Source: JARRJY01 sp050116415 (GTDB taxonomy: Bacteria > Pseudomonadota > Gammaproteobacteria > UBA6429 > Thiohalophilaceae). Taken from it: 20,683 nt of DNA. The stretch lies in NCBI GenBank assembly GCA_050116415.1, contig JASFOS010000028.1, positions 1 through 20,683 of the forward strand. Direction: 5' to 3'. Below, in pieces: positions 1 to 6,393 of the stretch. Within the stretch, counting starts at the first letter, position 1. The number at the start of each line of letters is the position of its first letter. The notes beneath the pieces were generated by a model, which had not been told where the DNA came from, did no database searches, and worked only from the letters and a program-made list of their open reading frames with translations. A program made the translations under genes and the position numbers.

Positions 1-8
1 GCGAAGCA

Positions 9-713
9 TCAACCGCATTTGGAGTCGCCGCAGTTGAGACAGGTCATACAGCCGTCCATTTTAATAACCGCTTTCGTCGAGCACTTGCCACACAACTGCG
101 CGCCGTCGGGAAAGTCACTGGGCGAGCTGTCTTCCGCCTGTTTTACCGTGCCTTCGTACTCGGCGCGTTTCTTGGCAATCAGTTCTTTCTGGTGTTCGTC
201 CAGGTCGTCGTCCTTCAACAGGCCGATCATGCGCAGGTGACACTCGATGGCGTCACCGATTTCCGCCACCAGCGAGGGCATGTACTTGCCGCCTTTCTTG
301 AAGTAGCCGCCGCGCGGGTCAAACACCGAGCGCAGTTCGTCGACCAGGAAGGTGATGTCGCCACCTTTACGGAACACCGCCGAGATGATGCGGGTTAACG
401 CAACGATCCACTGGAAGTGGTCCATGTTCTTGGAGTTGATGAAGATCTCGTAGGGACGACGCAGCTCGTGGTCCGTGCCGGCATTGAGGATCACGTCGTT
501 GATGGTGATGTACAGGGCATGTTCGGACAACGGGGTTTTCACCTTGTAGGTGGAACCCAGCAGCATGTCCGGGCGTTCCAGTTTCTCGTGCATGTGCACG
601 ACATTGGTTTCTTCCTGCTGCTCTGTCTTGAGTGCCGCTTCCGCGGCCTTGTCGTCCTCGTCTTCCTTCGCGACTTCGAAGCCAACGATTTTATGATCAA
701 TCTTGATAGCCAT
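9..713 (-). CDS. nrdJb: Class II ribonucleotide reductase, C-terminal subunit NrdJb (TSCPD domain)
   Basis: A 234-residue protein matching the detached C-terminal part of a B12-dependent (class II) ribonucleotide reductase. It has a charged N-terminal stretch (about 1-45), a TSCPD-type domain (about 50-170), and a cysteine-rich tail with C208-x2-C211, C222-x2-C225-x2-C228 and C233. In this family the C-terminal cysteines re-reduce the active-site disulfide after each turnover, so this protein should be needed for NrdJa activity. The same split is known in Pseudomonas aeruginosa (nrdJa/nrdJb). It lies 99 nt downstream of nrdJa on the same strand and is probably co-transcribed, with a perfect inverted repeat between them. 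The ATG follows a purine-rich GGGAGCGGGAAA stretch. The stop codon is at 9-11, so the gene is complete. Identification rests on motif and synteny recognition. Confidence 0.88.
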   Translation of the reverse strand: MAIKIDHKIVGFEVAKEDEDDKAAEAALKTEQQEETNVVHMHEKLERPDMLLGSTYKVKTPLSEHALYITINDVILNAGTDHELRRPYEIFINSKNMDHFQWIVALTRIISAVFRKGGDITFLVDELRSVFDPRGGYFKKGGKYMPSLVAEIGDAIECHLRMIGLLKDDDLDEHQKELIAKKRAEYEGTVKQAEDSSPSDFPDGAQLCGKCSTKAVIKMDGCMTCLNCGDSKCG

Positions 714-795
714 TTTCCCGCTCCCGCTTTATTCTTTTTTCATGTCACCTTCTTGTGACGATGTTGATGTTTGAGACAACTGTTTTTTAATTATC

Positions 796-824
796 GGAAA
801 ATTCTGACCGGGTCAGAATTTTCC
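796..824. repeat. Perfect 14-bp inverted repeat over the nrdJa stop codon
   Basis: GGAAAATTCTGACC (796-809) and GGTCAGAATTTTCC (811-824) are exact reverse complements separated by one base. The right arm contains the last codons and the TGA (813-815) of nrdJa. In the minus-strand transcript it would fold as a 13-bp stem with a 3-nt loop. What follows is AT-rich but has no clean U-run (GAUAAUUAAAAAAC), so it is not a textbook terminator. It may attenuate or process the nrdJa-nrdJb mRNA, or be a REP-like palindrome inserted at the gene end. Confidence 0.8.
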
Positions 825-2963
825 ATAGTAACCTTCTTTCAGAGCATCGTATAAATTAGCGGCGGTATGCGTTTCACCGTCGTACTCGATCTCTTCGTTA
901 CCCTTCACCTCGATCACTTCGCCGTCATCCAGCTTGAAGCGGTAGGTGGTGTTTTCCAGGTCCTGCTCCTTGACCAGCACGCCCTGGAAGGCTTCCGGGT
1001 TGAAACGGAAGGTGGTGCAACCCTTGAGGCCCTGCTCGTAGGCATAGGTGTAAATGTTCTTGAAGTCCTCGAACGGGTACTCGGTGGGCACGTTGGCGGT
1101 CTTGGAGATCGAGGAATCGACCCACTTCTGCGCCGCGGCCTGGATATCCACGTGTTCTTTCGGCGTGATGTCATCGGCGGTGATGAAGTAATCCGGCAGG
1201 CGTGCATCGGCATCCTGTGAATACGGCATGGCCTTCTTGTTGACCAGCTCGCGGTAGGCCAACAGCTCGAAGGAGAAGACGTCGACTTTTTCCTTGGTCT
1301 TCCTGCCTTCACGGATCACGTTACGTGAATAGTGGTGGGCAAACGACGGCTCGATACCGTTACTGGCGTTGTTGGCCAGCGACAGGGAAATGGTGCCGGT
1401 CGGGGCGATCGATGAATGATGGGTGAAACGTGAACCCACCTCGGCCAGCTCGTTGACCAGCTCCGGATCTTCGTTGGCGATCTGTTGCATGTAATGACTG
1501 TACCGGGCGTGCAGTAGCTTGCCTTTGACTTTCTGGCCAACCTTGTAACCGTCGCGTTTCATTTCCGGGCGCTTGCGCAGCATGTCGGCGGTGATCTTGA
1601 ATTCCTGTTCCAGCACCGGTGCCGGGCCTTTCTCTTTCGCCAGTTCCAGGCCGGTACGCCAACCGGTCATGGCCAGTTCCCGGGCCACGCGCTCGGTAAA
1701 CTCGACCGCCTTGCCCTCGCCGTATTTCATTTTCAGCATGGTCAGGGTGGAGCCCAGGCCGAGGAAACCCATGCCATGGCGGCGCTTGCTCATGATCTCA
1801 TCGCGCTGGCCTTCCAGTGGCAGGGCATTGATTTCCACCACGTTATCCAGCATGCGGGTAAACACCGCGACCACCTCGTTGAACTGCTCCCAGTCGAACC
1901 GGGCGTTATCGGTAAACGGATCGCGCACGAACTTGGTCAGGTTGACCGAGCCCAGCAGGCAGGAACCGTAAGGCGGTAACGGCTGTTCACCACAGGGGTT
2001 GGTGGCGCGGATATTTTCACAGAACCAGTTGTTGTTCATTTCGTTGACTTTATCTATAAGAATAAAGCCCGGCTCGGCGAAGTCATAGGTGGAGGTCATG
2101 ATCATGTCCCACAGGTGCGCCGCCTTGATGGTCTTGTACACCTTGCAAGCCACCAGGCCCTGCTTGTTGGTCACGTACTTGTCCTTGACCGGCCAGTCGC
2201 GCCAGATGATCTGCTGGTCGTCTTTCAGGTCCAGCTTGTCGGTTTCCACTTCCTTCTCGGTGACCGGGAACGCCAGTTTCCAGTCGCCGCGGGTTTCCAC
2301 CGCCTTCATGAATTCATCGGTGATCAGCAGCGACAGGTTGAACTGGCGCAGGCGTCCGTCTTCGCGCTTGGCGCGAATGAAATCCATCACGTCGGGGTGA
2401 CCGACATCGAAGGTCGCCATTTGCGCGCCGCGGCGACCACCGGCCGAGGACACGGTGAAACACATCTTGTCATAGATATCCATGAACGACAGCGGGCCGG
2501 AGGTGTAGGCGCCGGCACCGGAGACGTAGGCGCCCCTGGGACGCAGGGTGGAAAACTCGTAACCGATGCCACACCCGGCCTTCAGGGTCAGGCCCGCTTC
2601 GTGGACTTTATCGAGGATGTCATCCATGGAGTCATGGATAATACCCGACACGGTACAGTTGATGGTGGAGGTGGCCGGTTTGTGTTCCAGTGCGCCGGCG
2701 TTGGAAGTAATACGCCCGGCGGGGATCGCGCCGTGACGCAGGGCCCAGAGGAACTTGCCGTGCCACTCGTCCTGCTTGTCTTTTTCCTCGACCTCGGCCA
2801 GCGCGCGGGCGACCCGCTGGTAGGTATCATCCATGCTTTGATCAACATCCTGACCATCTTTGGTTTTCAGTCGGTATTTCTTATCCCAGATATCCAGCGA
2901 TGCTTCCTGGTAGGCAATGTCTGCGGCATCACTCATTTTCACTTCCTTTAGATGGGCACTCAT
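813..2963 (-). CDS. nrdJa: Adenosylcobalamin-dependent ribonucleotide reductase, catalytic subunit NrdJa
   Basis: Catalytic barrel of a class II ribonucleotide reductase, 716 residues; it makes deoxyribonucleotides using adenosylcobalamin, independent of oxygen. Visible hallmarks are the first redox cysteine in NCTVS (C103), the active-site motif N322-P-C324-G-E326, and the partner cysteine C335 in SCLLGSVNL. A glycine-rich KAGCGIGYEFS segment lies near 128-138 and APTGTISLSLANNAS further on. The C-terminal cysteine tail of single-chain NrdJ is absent and is supplied by nrdJb downstream. Two starts are possible: the ATG at 2963 has GGGAGG about 11 nt upstream, while the in-frame ATG nine codons later (2936) has AAGGAAG at better spacing; the longer form is given. 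Upstream lies a promoter with a NrdR box, fitting repression when dNTPs are plentiful. Confidence 0.93.
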   Translation of the reverse strand: MSAHLKEVKMSDAADIAYQEASLDIWDKKYRLKTKDGQDVDQSMDDTYQRVARALAEVEEKDKQDEWHGKFLWALRHGAIPAGRITSNAGALEHKPATSTINCTVSGIIHDSMDDILDKVHEAGLTLKAGCGIGYEFSTLRPRGAYVSGAGAYTSGPLSFMDIYDKMCFTVSSAGGRRGAQMATFDVGHPDVMDFIRAKREDGRLRQFNLSLLITDEFMKAVETRGDWKLAFPVTEKEVETDKLDLKDDQQIIWRDWPVKDKYVTNKQGLVACKVYKTIKAAHLWDMIMTSTYDFAEPGFILIDKVNEMNNNWFCENIRATNPCGEQPLPPYGSCLLGSVNLTKFVRDPFTDNARFDWEQFNEVVAVFTRMLDNVVEINALPLEGQRDEIMSKRRHGMGFLGLGSTLTMLKMKYGEGKAVEFTERVARELAMTGWRTGLELAKEKGPAPVLEQEFKITADMLRKRPEMKRDGYKVGQKVKGKLLHARYSHYMQQIANEDPELVNELAEVGSRFTHHSSIAPTGTISLSLANNASNGIEPSFAHHYSRNVIREGRKTKEKVDVFSFELLAYRELVNKKAMPYSQDADARLPDYFITADDITPKEHVDIQAAAQKWVDSSISKTANVPTEYPFEDFKNIYTYAYEQGLKGCTTFRFNPEAFQGVLVKEQDLENTTYRFKLDDGEVIEVKGNEEIEYDGETHTAANLYDALKEGYYGKF

Positions 2964-3116
2964 GGATGAATTTTCCTCCCGTTAAAACCTGTTGTGAACA
3001 GGTTCTTGTAAAGTTATAGCGTGTTTTTATTCACCGGTTATTATGTTGGGGGCGCCGGTTTGTAACTACCTGATTCCAAAGCGATATTCGGACGTTGTGT
3101 GTTATTCTTGTCCAGA

Positions 3117-3132
3117 ACACTATATGTTGTAG
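3117..3132. promoter_or_regulatory. NrdR box upstream of nrdJa
   Basis: ACACTATATGTTGTAG matches the published NrdR box consensus acaCwAtATaTwGtgt at 13 of 16 positions. It lies just downstream of the predicted nrdJa transcription start, where binding would block transcription. A degenerate second site sharing the right half (ACGTTGTGT, 3092-3100) would sit 32 bp away, close to the three-turn spacing usual for paired NrdR boxes. NrdR is the ATP/dATP-sensing repressor of ribonucleotide reductase genes; its own gene is not in this window. Confidence 0.72.
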
Positions 3133-3142
3133 TTCGAAAGCA

Positions 3143-3171
3143 AGAGTAGGACTAACCATGGGATCTGTCAA
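3143..3171 (-). promoter_or_regulatory. Sigma70-type promoter for nrdJa-nrdJb
   Basis: On the minus strand there is a perfect TTGACA (-35; plus-strand 3166-3171), a 17-nt spacer, and TACTCT as a weak -10 (3143-3148). Transcription would begin near 3136, giving a leader of about 170 nt containing the NrdR box. The -10 is poor, so this is a prediction. Confidence 0.5.
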
Positions 3172-3203
3172 TAACTTTTCCACGCGTGAAAAATCACGAA
3201 TAT

Positions 3204-3218
3204 TTGATTATTAATCAA
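3204..3218. promoter_or_regulatory. Palindrome TTGATTA-T-TAATCAA upstream of the nrdJa promoter
   Basis: A perfect 7-bp inverted repeat with a one-base centre, about 75 bp upstream of the predicted nrdJa start. It resembles an FNR/Anr site (TTGAT-N4-ATCAA) but has five bases between the half sites instead of four, so the FNR assignment is doubtful. The position would suit an activator. Confidence 0.35.
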
Positions 3219-3292
3219 GGATTTGCATAATTTTTATAGTTTAAAAAGCGGTTAAAATTTTTAGTAATTTTTTTATCCCCTATTCCGCTATT

Positions 3293-3308
3293 CCACAATA
3301 TATTGTGT
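3293..3308. promoter_or_regulatory. Distal NrdR box
   Basis: CCACAATATATTGTGT differs from the NrdR consensus at one position only, and its inner CACAATATATTGTG is a perfect 14-nt palindrome. It is the best NrdR match in the window but lies about 330 nt upstream of nrdJa, away from the box at 3117. A possible minus-strand -10 (TATATT) lies inside it, so it may mark a second nrdJ promoter. Confidence 0.6.
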
Positions 3309-3429
3309 TATTAATATAGCTGTAATATTGCCACTCACCGAGTAAGTTATCACTCACAAACTGCTGTTTGGCAACCAGCGTGCCAGGTTTTCCCTGCCAC
3401 AAGGCATGCGCAAATACTGTTTCAACCAT

Positions 3430-3458
3430 CTTGAAACGCCCGTCACGTGTTCCTATAT
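3430..3458 (+). promoter_or_regulatory. Sigma32 (heat-shock) promoter for hsp20
   Basis: CTTGAAA (3430-3436) matches the sigma32 -35 exactly. After 15 nt comes CCTATAT (3452-3458), resembling the CCCCATnT -10. It lies upstream of a small heat-shock protein gene with a leader of about 57 nt. The functional match strengthens the call. Confidence 0.7.
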
Positions 3459-3521
3459 CTTCCCTCAAGCACTGCTGATACAAGGTGGTCAGCGGTAAAC
3501 GTATTTTCAAGGAGAACAAGC

Positions 3522-3962
3522 ATGACACTCGTACGATATGAGCCCTGGAGCATGTTGAACCAATTGCGACAAGAAATGGATCGCATGTTTGAACCGACGA
3601 CACAACACGTGGAAGGTAGCGCCATCGACACCAGCGACTGGGTTCCGGCCGTTGATATCAAGGAAACCGATACCACGTTTGAAATCCATGCCGACATCCC
3701 GGGCGTTGAACCCAAGGATATCGAGGTACACATGGAAAACGGCATTCTCACCATCAAGGGTCAGCGTAAATCCGAGTCCAAGGATGAACGTGAAGGCTAC
3801 AAGCGCATAGAACGCCAGTGGGGTTCCTTCTATCGCCGCTTCAGCCTGCCTGATTCGGCGGATGCCGAAAAGATCAACGCCAAGTGCAAGAACGGGGTAC
3901 TGGAAATCATGATCCCCAAGCAGGAAAAAATTGCCCCGCGCAAAATCAACGTTGAAAGTTAA
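3522..3962 (+). CDS. Small heat-shock protein, Hsp20/alpha-crystallin family
   Basis: A 146-residue cytoplasmic holdase that binds unfolding proteins under stress. The N-terminal arm (1-39, MTLVRYEPWSMLNQLRQEMD) is typical of bacterial class A sHSPs. The alpha-crystallin domain spans about 40-133 and contains the signature A120-x-x-x-N-G-V-L. The tail carries an I142-x-V144 motif that docks neighbouring dimers in the oligomer. The ATG at 3522 is chosen because AAGGAG precedes it; an in-frame ATG at 3447 lies upstream of the expected transcription start and adds an unrelated N terminus. It is transcribed from a sigma32-like promoter and closed by a strong terminator, so it is probably monocistronic. 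Confidence 0.93.
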   Translation: MTLVRYEPWSMLNQLRQEMDRMFEPTTQHVEGSAIDTSDWVPAVDIKETDTTFEIHADIPGVEPKDIEVHMENGILTIKGQRKSESKDEREGYKRIERQWGSFYRRFSLPDSADAEKINAKCKNGVLEIMIPKQEKIAPRKINVES

Positions 3963-3980
3963 TTTCTGCTAACGCCCTTA

Positions 3981-4029
3981 ACCCGCTGGCGCACTTTGCC
4001 TCCCTTAAGTGCACTGCGGGTATTTTTTT
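3981..4029 (+). terminator. Rho-independent terminator after hsp20
   Basis: A two-part stem, ACCCGC/GCGGGT (3981-3986 with 4016-4021) outside and GCACTT/AAGTGC (3991-3996 with 4007-4012) inside, followed by seven Ts (4023-4029). Confidence 0.8.
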
Positions 4030-4055
4030 GAACTTTTTTTATTCCCAGTGTCTAT
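4030..4055 (+). promoter_or_regulatory. Possible sigmaE-like promoter for the DegQ protease gene
   Basis: GAACTT (4030-4035), a 15-nt spacer and TCTAT (4051-4055) resemble the sigmaE pattern GGAACTT-N15/16-TCTGA. It abuts the hsp20 terminator T-run and lies about 80 nt before the start codon. DegP-type proteases are classic sigmaE targets, but DegQ often is not; the -10 is imperfect. Confidence 0.38.
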
Positions 4056-4136
4056 TGGATTGCTGTGCGTGCCTTTAGCAACAGCGGTTATTTTTCTGTG
4101 ACAACAATAAAACCTCAAGGTTGGAGTTTGACATTC

Positions 4137-5504
4137 ATGTTCGTATCACGTGTTAAGGTTTTCTTCATTGTTTTAATTTCCATAGTCAGTTTCAACACGC
4201 AGGCGGCCCTGCCGTTCTTTGATAGCGAGGGTAACCGCCTGCCCAGCCTGGCGCCGATGCTGGACGAAGTGACTCCCGCGGTGGTCAATATTGCCACCCA
4301 GGGGCGGGTACAGGTACAACAAAACCCGTTACTCAACGATCCTTTCTTCCGTCGTTTTTTTGATGTTCCCGAACAGCCGCGTCACCGCAAAACCCAGAGC
4401 CTGGGTTCCGGGGTGGTGGTCGATGCGAAAAACGGTTACATCATTACCAATAACCACGTCATCGATAAAGCCGATGAAATCAGCGTCACCCTGCGCAGTG
4501 GCGAGATATTGAAAGCCAGGCTGATTGGTACCGATCCGGATACCGACGTGGCGGTGATCCAGGTCGAGTCCGACAAGCTAACCGAGGTGCCGCTGGGTAA
4601 TTCAGACCGGCTACGCGTCGGTGACTTTGCCATCGCCATTGGTAACCCGTTTGGGCTTGGCCAGACCGTGACCTCCGGGATCGTCAGCGCGCTGGGACGC
4701 AGTGGCCTCGGCATTGAAGGTTATGAAGACTTCATTCAGACCGATGCCTCGATTAACCCCGGTAACTCCGGCGGTGCCCTGGTCAACCTGCGCGGCGAAC
4801 TGATCGGCATCAATACCGCGATCTTTTCCCGCAGCGGAGGCAATATCGGGATCGGCTTTGCCATCCCGATCAACATGGTCAAGGACGTCATGCAACAACT
4901 GGTCAAACACGGTGAAGTCAGGCGAGGCCGACTCGGCGCCCAGGCACAGGACCTGACGCCGCAACTGGCCAAGGCCTTTAACCTGAAATATCGCCGTGGC
5001 GCCATAATTACCCAGGTGGTAAAAGGCTCGGCCGCGGACAAAGCCGGCTTGAAGGCCGGCGACATCGTGACCCAAATCAACGGCAAGCGCGTTAAAGATG
5101 CCGATACCCTGCGCAATGCGGTTGGCCTGCTGCGCGTTGGCGAGCAGGTTAAGCTCGAGATCCTACGTGAAGGCAGCAAACGCACCCTCAGCGCCTCGGT
5201 GGAAGAACCTAAACTGACCCAGCAGGGCGGCGACAAGTTGCATGCTCACCTGCAAGGTGCACAGCTCGCCGATATCGTGGAAGGCTCAGCGCTGTTCGGC
5301 CAGGTTGAAGGTATCGTGGTGAGCGGTGTTGCCGCCAGCAGCCCGGCCTGGCGTGCCGGGTTACGCAAGGGGGACGTGATTGTCTCGGCAAACCGTAAAG
5401 CGGTGCATAACCTGGTTGAATTCAAACAGGCCATCCAGGGTAACGACTCGTTGTTGCTCAATGTCCGCCGCGGCAAAGGGGCCCTGTTTCTCTACCTGCA
5501 ATAA
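4137..5504 (+). CDS. degQ: Periplasmic DegQ/DegP-type serine endoprotease (HtrA family)
   Basis: A 455-residue HtrA protease, the same length as E. coli DegQ, that degrades or holds misfolded envelope proteins. The signal peptide is MFVSRVKVFF-to-TQA (1-23) with likely cleavage before ALPFF. The chymotrypsin-like domain carries the triad H107 (TNNHV), D137 (DPDTDVAV) and S211 (NPGNSGGAL). PDZ1 (about 262-352) and PDZ2 (about 374-453) follow, ending in FLYLQ. The ATG at 4137 is chosen because it begins the signal peptide and has TTGGAG 10 nt upstream; an in-frame ATG at 4065 would bury the signal peptide. Two PDZ domains and a cleavable signal argue for DegQ/DegP over membrane-anchored DegS, and the region between signal and protease core lacks DegP's long insert. 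It is monocistronic, with a hairpin terminator 32 nt after the stop. Confidence 0.93.
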   Translation: MFVSRVKVFFIVLISIVSFNTQAALPFFDSEGNRLPSLAPMLDEVTPAVVNIATQGRVQVQQNPLLNDPFFRRFFDVPEQPRHRKTQSLGSGVVVDAKNGYIITNNHVIDKADEISVTLRSGEILKARLIGTDPDTDVAVIQVESDKLTEVPLGNSDRLRVGDFAIAIGNPFGLGQTVTSGIVSALGRSGLGIEGYEDFIQTDASINPGNSGGALVNLRGELIGINTAIFSRSGGNIGIGFAIPINMVKDVMQQLVKHGEVRRGRLGAQAQDLTPQLAKAFNLKYRRGAIITQVVKGSAADKAGLKAGDIVTQINGKRVKDADTLRNAVGLLRVGEQVKLEILREGSKRTLSASVEEPKLTQQGGDKLHAHLQGAQLADIVEGSALFGQVEGIVVSGVAASSPAWRAGLRKGDVIVSANRKAVHNLVEFKQAIQGNDSLLLNVRRGKGALFLYLQ

Positions 5505-5535
5505 GCGCCTCGCCCGAAACAGCGTCTCATGAACC

Positions 5536-5560
5536 AAAGCGGCCGTAGATGGCCGCTTTT
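5536..5560 (+). terminator. Rho-independent terminator after degQ
   Basis: AAAGCGGCC (5536-5544) pairs with GGCCGCTTT (5551-5559) around a 6-nt loop, with a short T-run. Hairpin strong, U-tract short. Confidence 0.75.
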
Positions 5561-5863
5561 GTGCGTTACGCCATCCACTTTGTAACAATTGTTTACATTC
5601 TTTGGCTATGTACTGCCCGAAAAAAACATACACTGTTTGGGCTTATACCAATAACAATACCTATATTAAAGAATGATAATACACTTGCCTCACACCCTGT
5701 TATGCCGGCTGCCAGGACTGTGTTCAGCCGCCCGGGCCGATATCGTGCATGCCATTAGTGGTATATTGACCAGCGACCGTGTTTCCGCCGCACAATTAGA
5801 CCGCCCCGTGATGCGATACCTGGATACCGAACAAGCACCCTACACAAAACCTAAGGATAAGCC
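5561..5863 (+). other. Intergenic leader of the receiver gene
   Basis: About 300 nt between the degQ terminator and the receiver gene. It contains a palindrome AACAATTGTT (5584-5593) flanked by TGT and ACA, then an AT-rich stretch (about 5610-5690) where a promoter probably lies, although no -35/-10 pair stands out. A 67-codon open frame (5673-5876) runs into the next gene but has no ribosome binding site or recognisable features. Confidence 0.4.
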
Positions 5864-6247
5864 ATGTCTGAGTTAACGCGAATTCTTTACGTGGAAGATG
5901 AGCCTGATATCCAGGCGGTTGCACAAATTGCGCTGGAATCTGTCGGTGGGTTCGATGTCAGTATTTGCAGCTCTGGTGAAGAGGCCTTGCAAAGTGCGGC
6001 TCAATTTGCGCCTCAACTTTTGTTACTTGATGTGATGATGCCTGGCATGGATGGTCCAACCACCTTGTCCGAACTGCATAAACAGGATGAACTGCGTGAT
6101 ATACCGGCTATTTTCATGACGGCAAAAGTCCAGCCACAGGAAATAGAGCAGCTCCTCACCTATGGTGCGATTGGTGTCGTTGCCAAACCTTTCGATCCCA
6201 TGACCCTGTCCGACACCATTCGTAAAATCTGGAATGAAAACACCTGA
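5864..6247 (+). CDS. Stand-alone response-regulator receiver domain protein
   Basis: A 127-residue CheY-like receiver with no output domain. The acidic pocket is E11-D12, the phosphorylated aspartate D56 (LLLLDVMMPGMDG), the switch threonine T86 (FMTAKV) and the lysine K108 (VAKPFDP). All catalytic positions are intact. Such proteins pass a phosphoryl group on or act by protein contact. The likely partner is the histidine kinase 146 nt downstream on the same strand, but the gap leaves co-transcription open. Start ATG 5864 has AAGGAT 5 nt upstream. A DNA-binding or enzymatic output is absent, so the target cannot be inferred. Similarity of the receiver to the PleD/hybrid-kinase type is an impression only. 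Confidence 0.92.
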   Translation: MSELTRILYVEDEPDIQAVAQIALESVGGFDVSICSSGEEALQSAAQFAPQLLLLDVMMPGMDGPTTLSELHKQDELRDIPAIFMTAKVQPQEIEQLLTYGAIGVVAKPFDPMTLSDTIRKIWNENT

Positions 6248-6393
6248 GTGGAACTCAACAACCAGGCAAGCCATGCCTCAACTTAAGGCTGTGCATGCTA
6301 AAGCTATTCACAAAGTTAGCCGGCTGGTAGCGCACATGTAACGGCGAATCGAATTGCCTATATCACTGCCAGTAATTGATCACCAATAAACAT

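Larger units (their letters stand above)
2964..3521. other. Divergent control region between nrdJa and hsp20
   Basis: About 560 nt without a convincing gene. It holds the minus-strand nrdJa promoter and its NrdR boxes, an AT-rich stretch (about 3200-3280), a TTGATTA/TAATCAA palindrome, a strong distal NrdR-like palindrome, and the sigma32-like hsp20 promoter with a short leader. In the leader, CTGCTGA (3472-3478) can pair with TCAGCGG (3489-3495) upstream of the ribosome binding site. Confidence 0.7.

Noticed and set aside
2115..2951. 278-codon plus-strand frame opposite nrdJa
   Set aside because: A shadow of a strongly supported gene in GC-rich DNA; no recognisable domains.
3307..3322. A second NrdR box next to the strong distal box
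   Set aside because: Only the central ATATAG part fits and it overlaps the first box, not the three-turn spacing known for NrdR pairs.
3280..3603. 107-codon minus-strand frame antisense to the hsp20 start and leader
   Set aside because: It overlaps hsp20 and its promoter, has no clear ribosome binding site, and its sequence resembles no family I know. The last 49 codons (from the ATG at 3429) look somewhat protein-like but are unsupported.
5673..5876. 67-codon frame before the receiver gene
   Set aside because: No ribosome binding site, overlaps the receiver start in another frame, and has no recognisable features.
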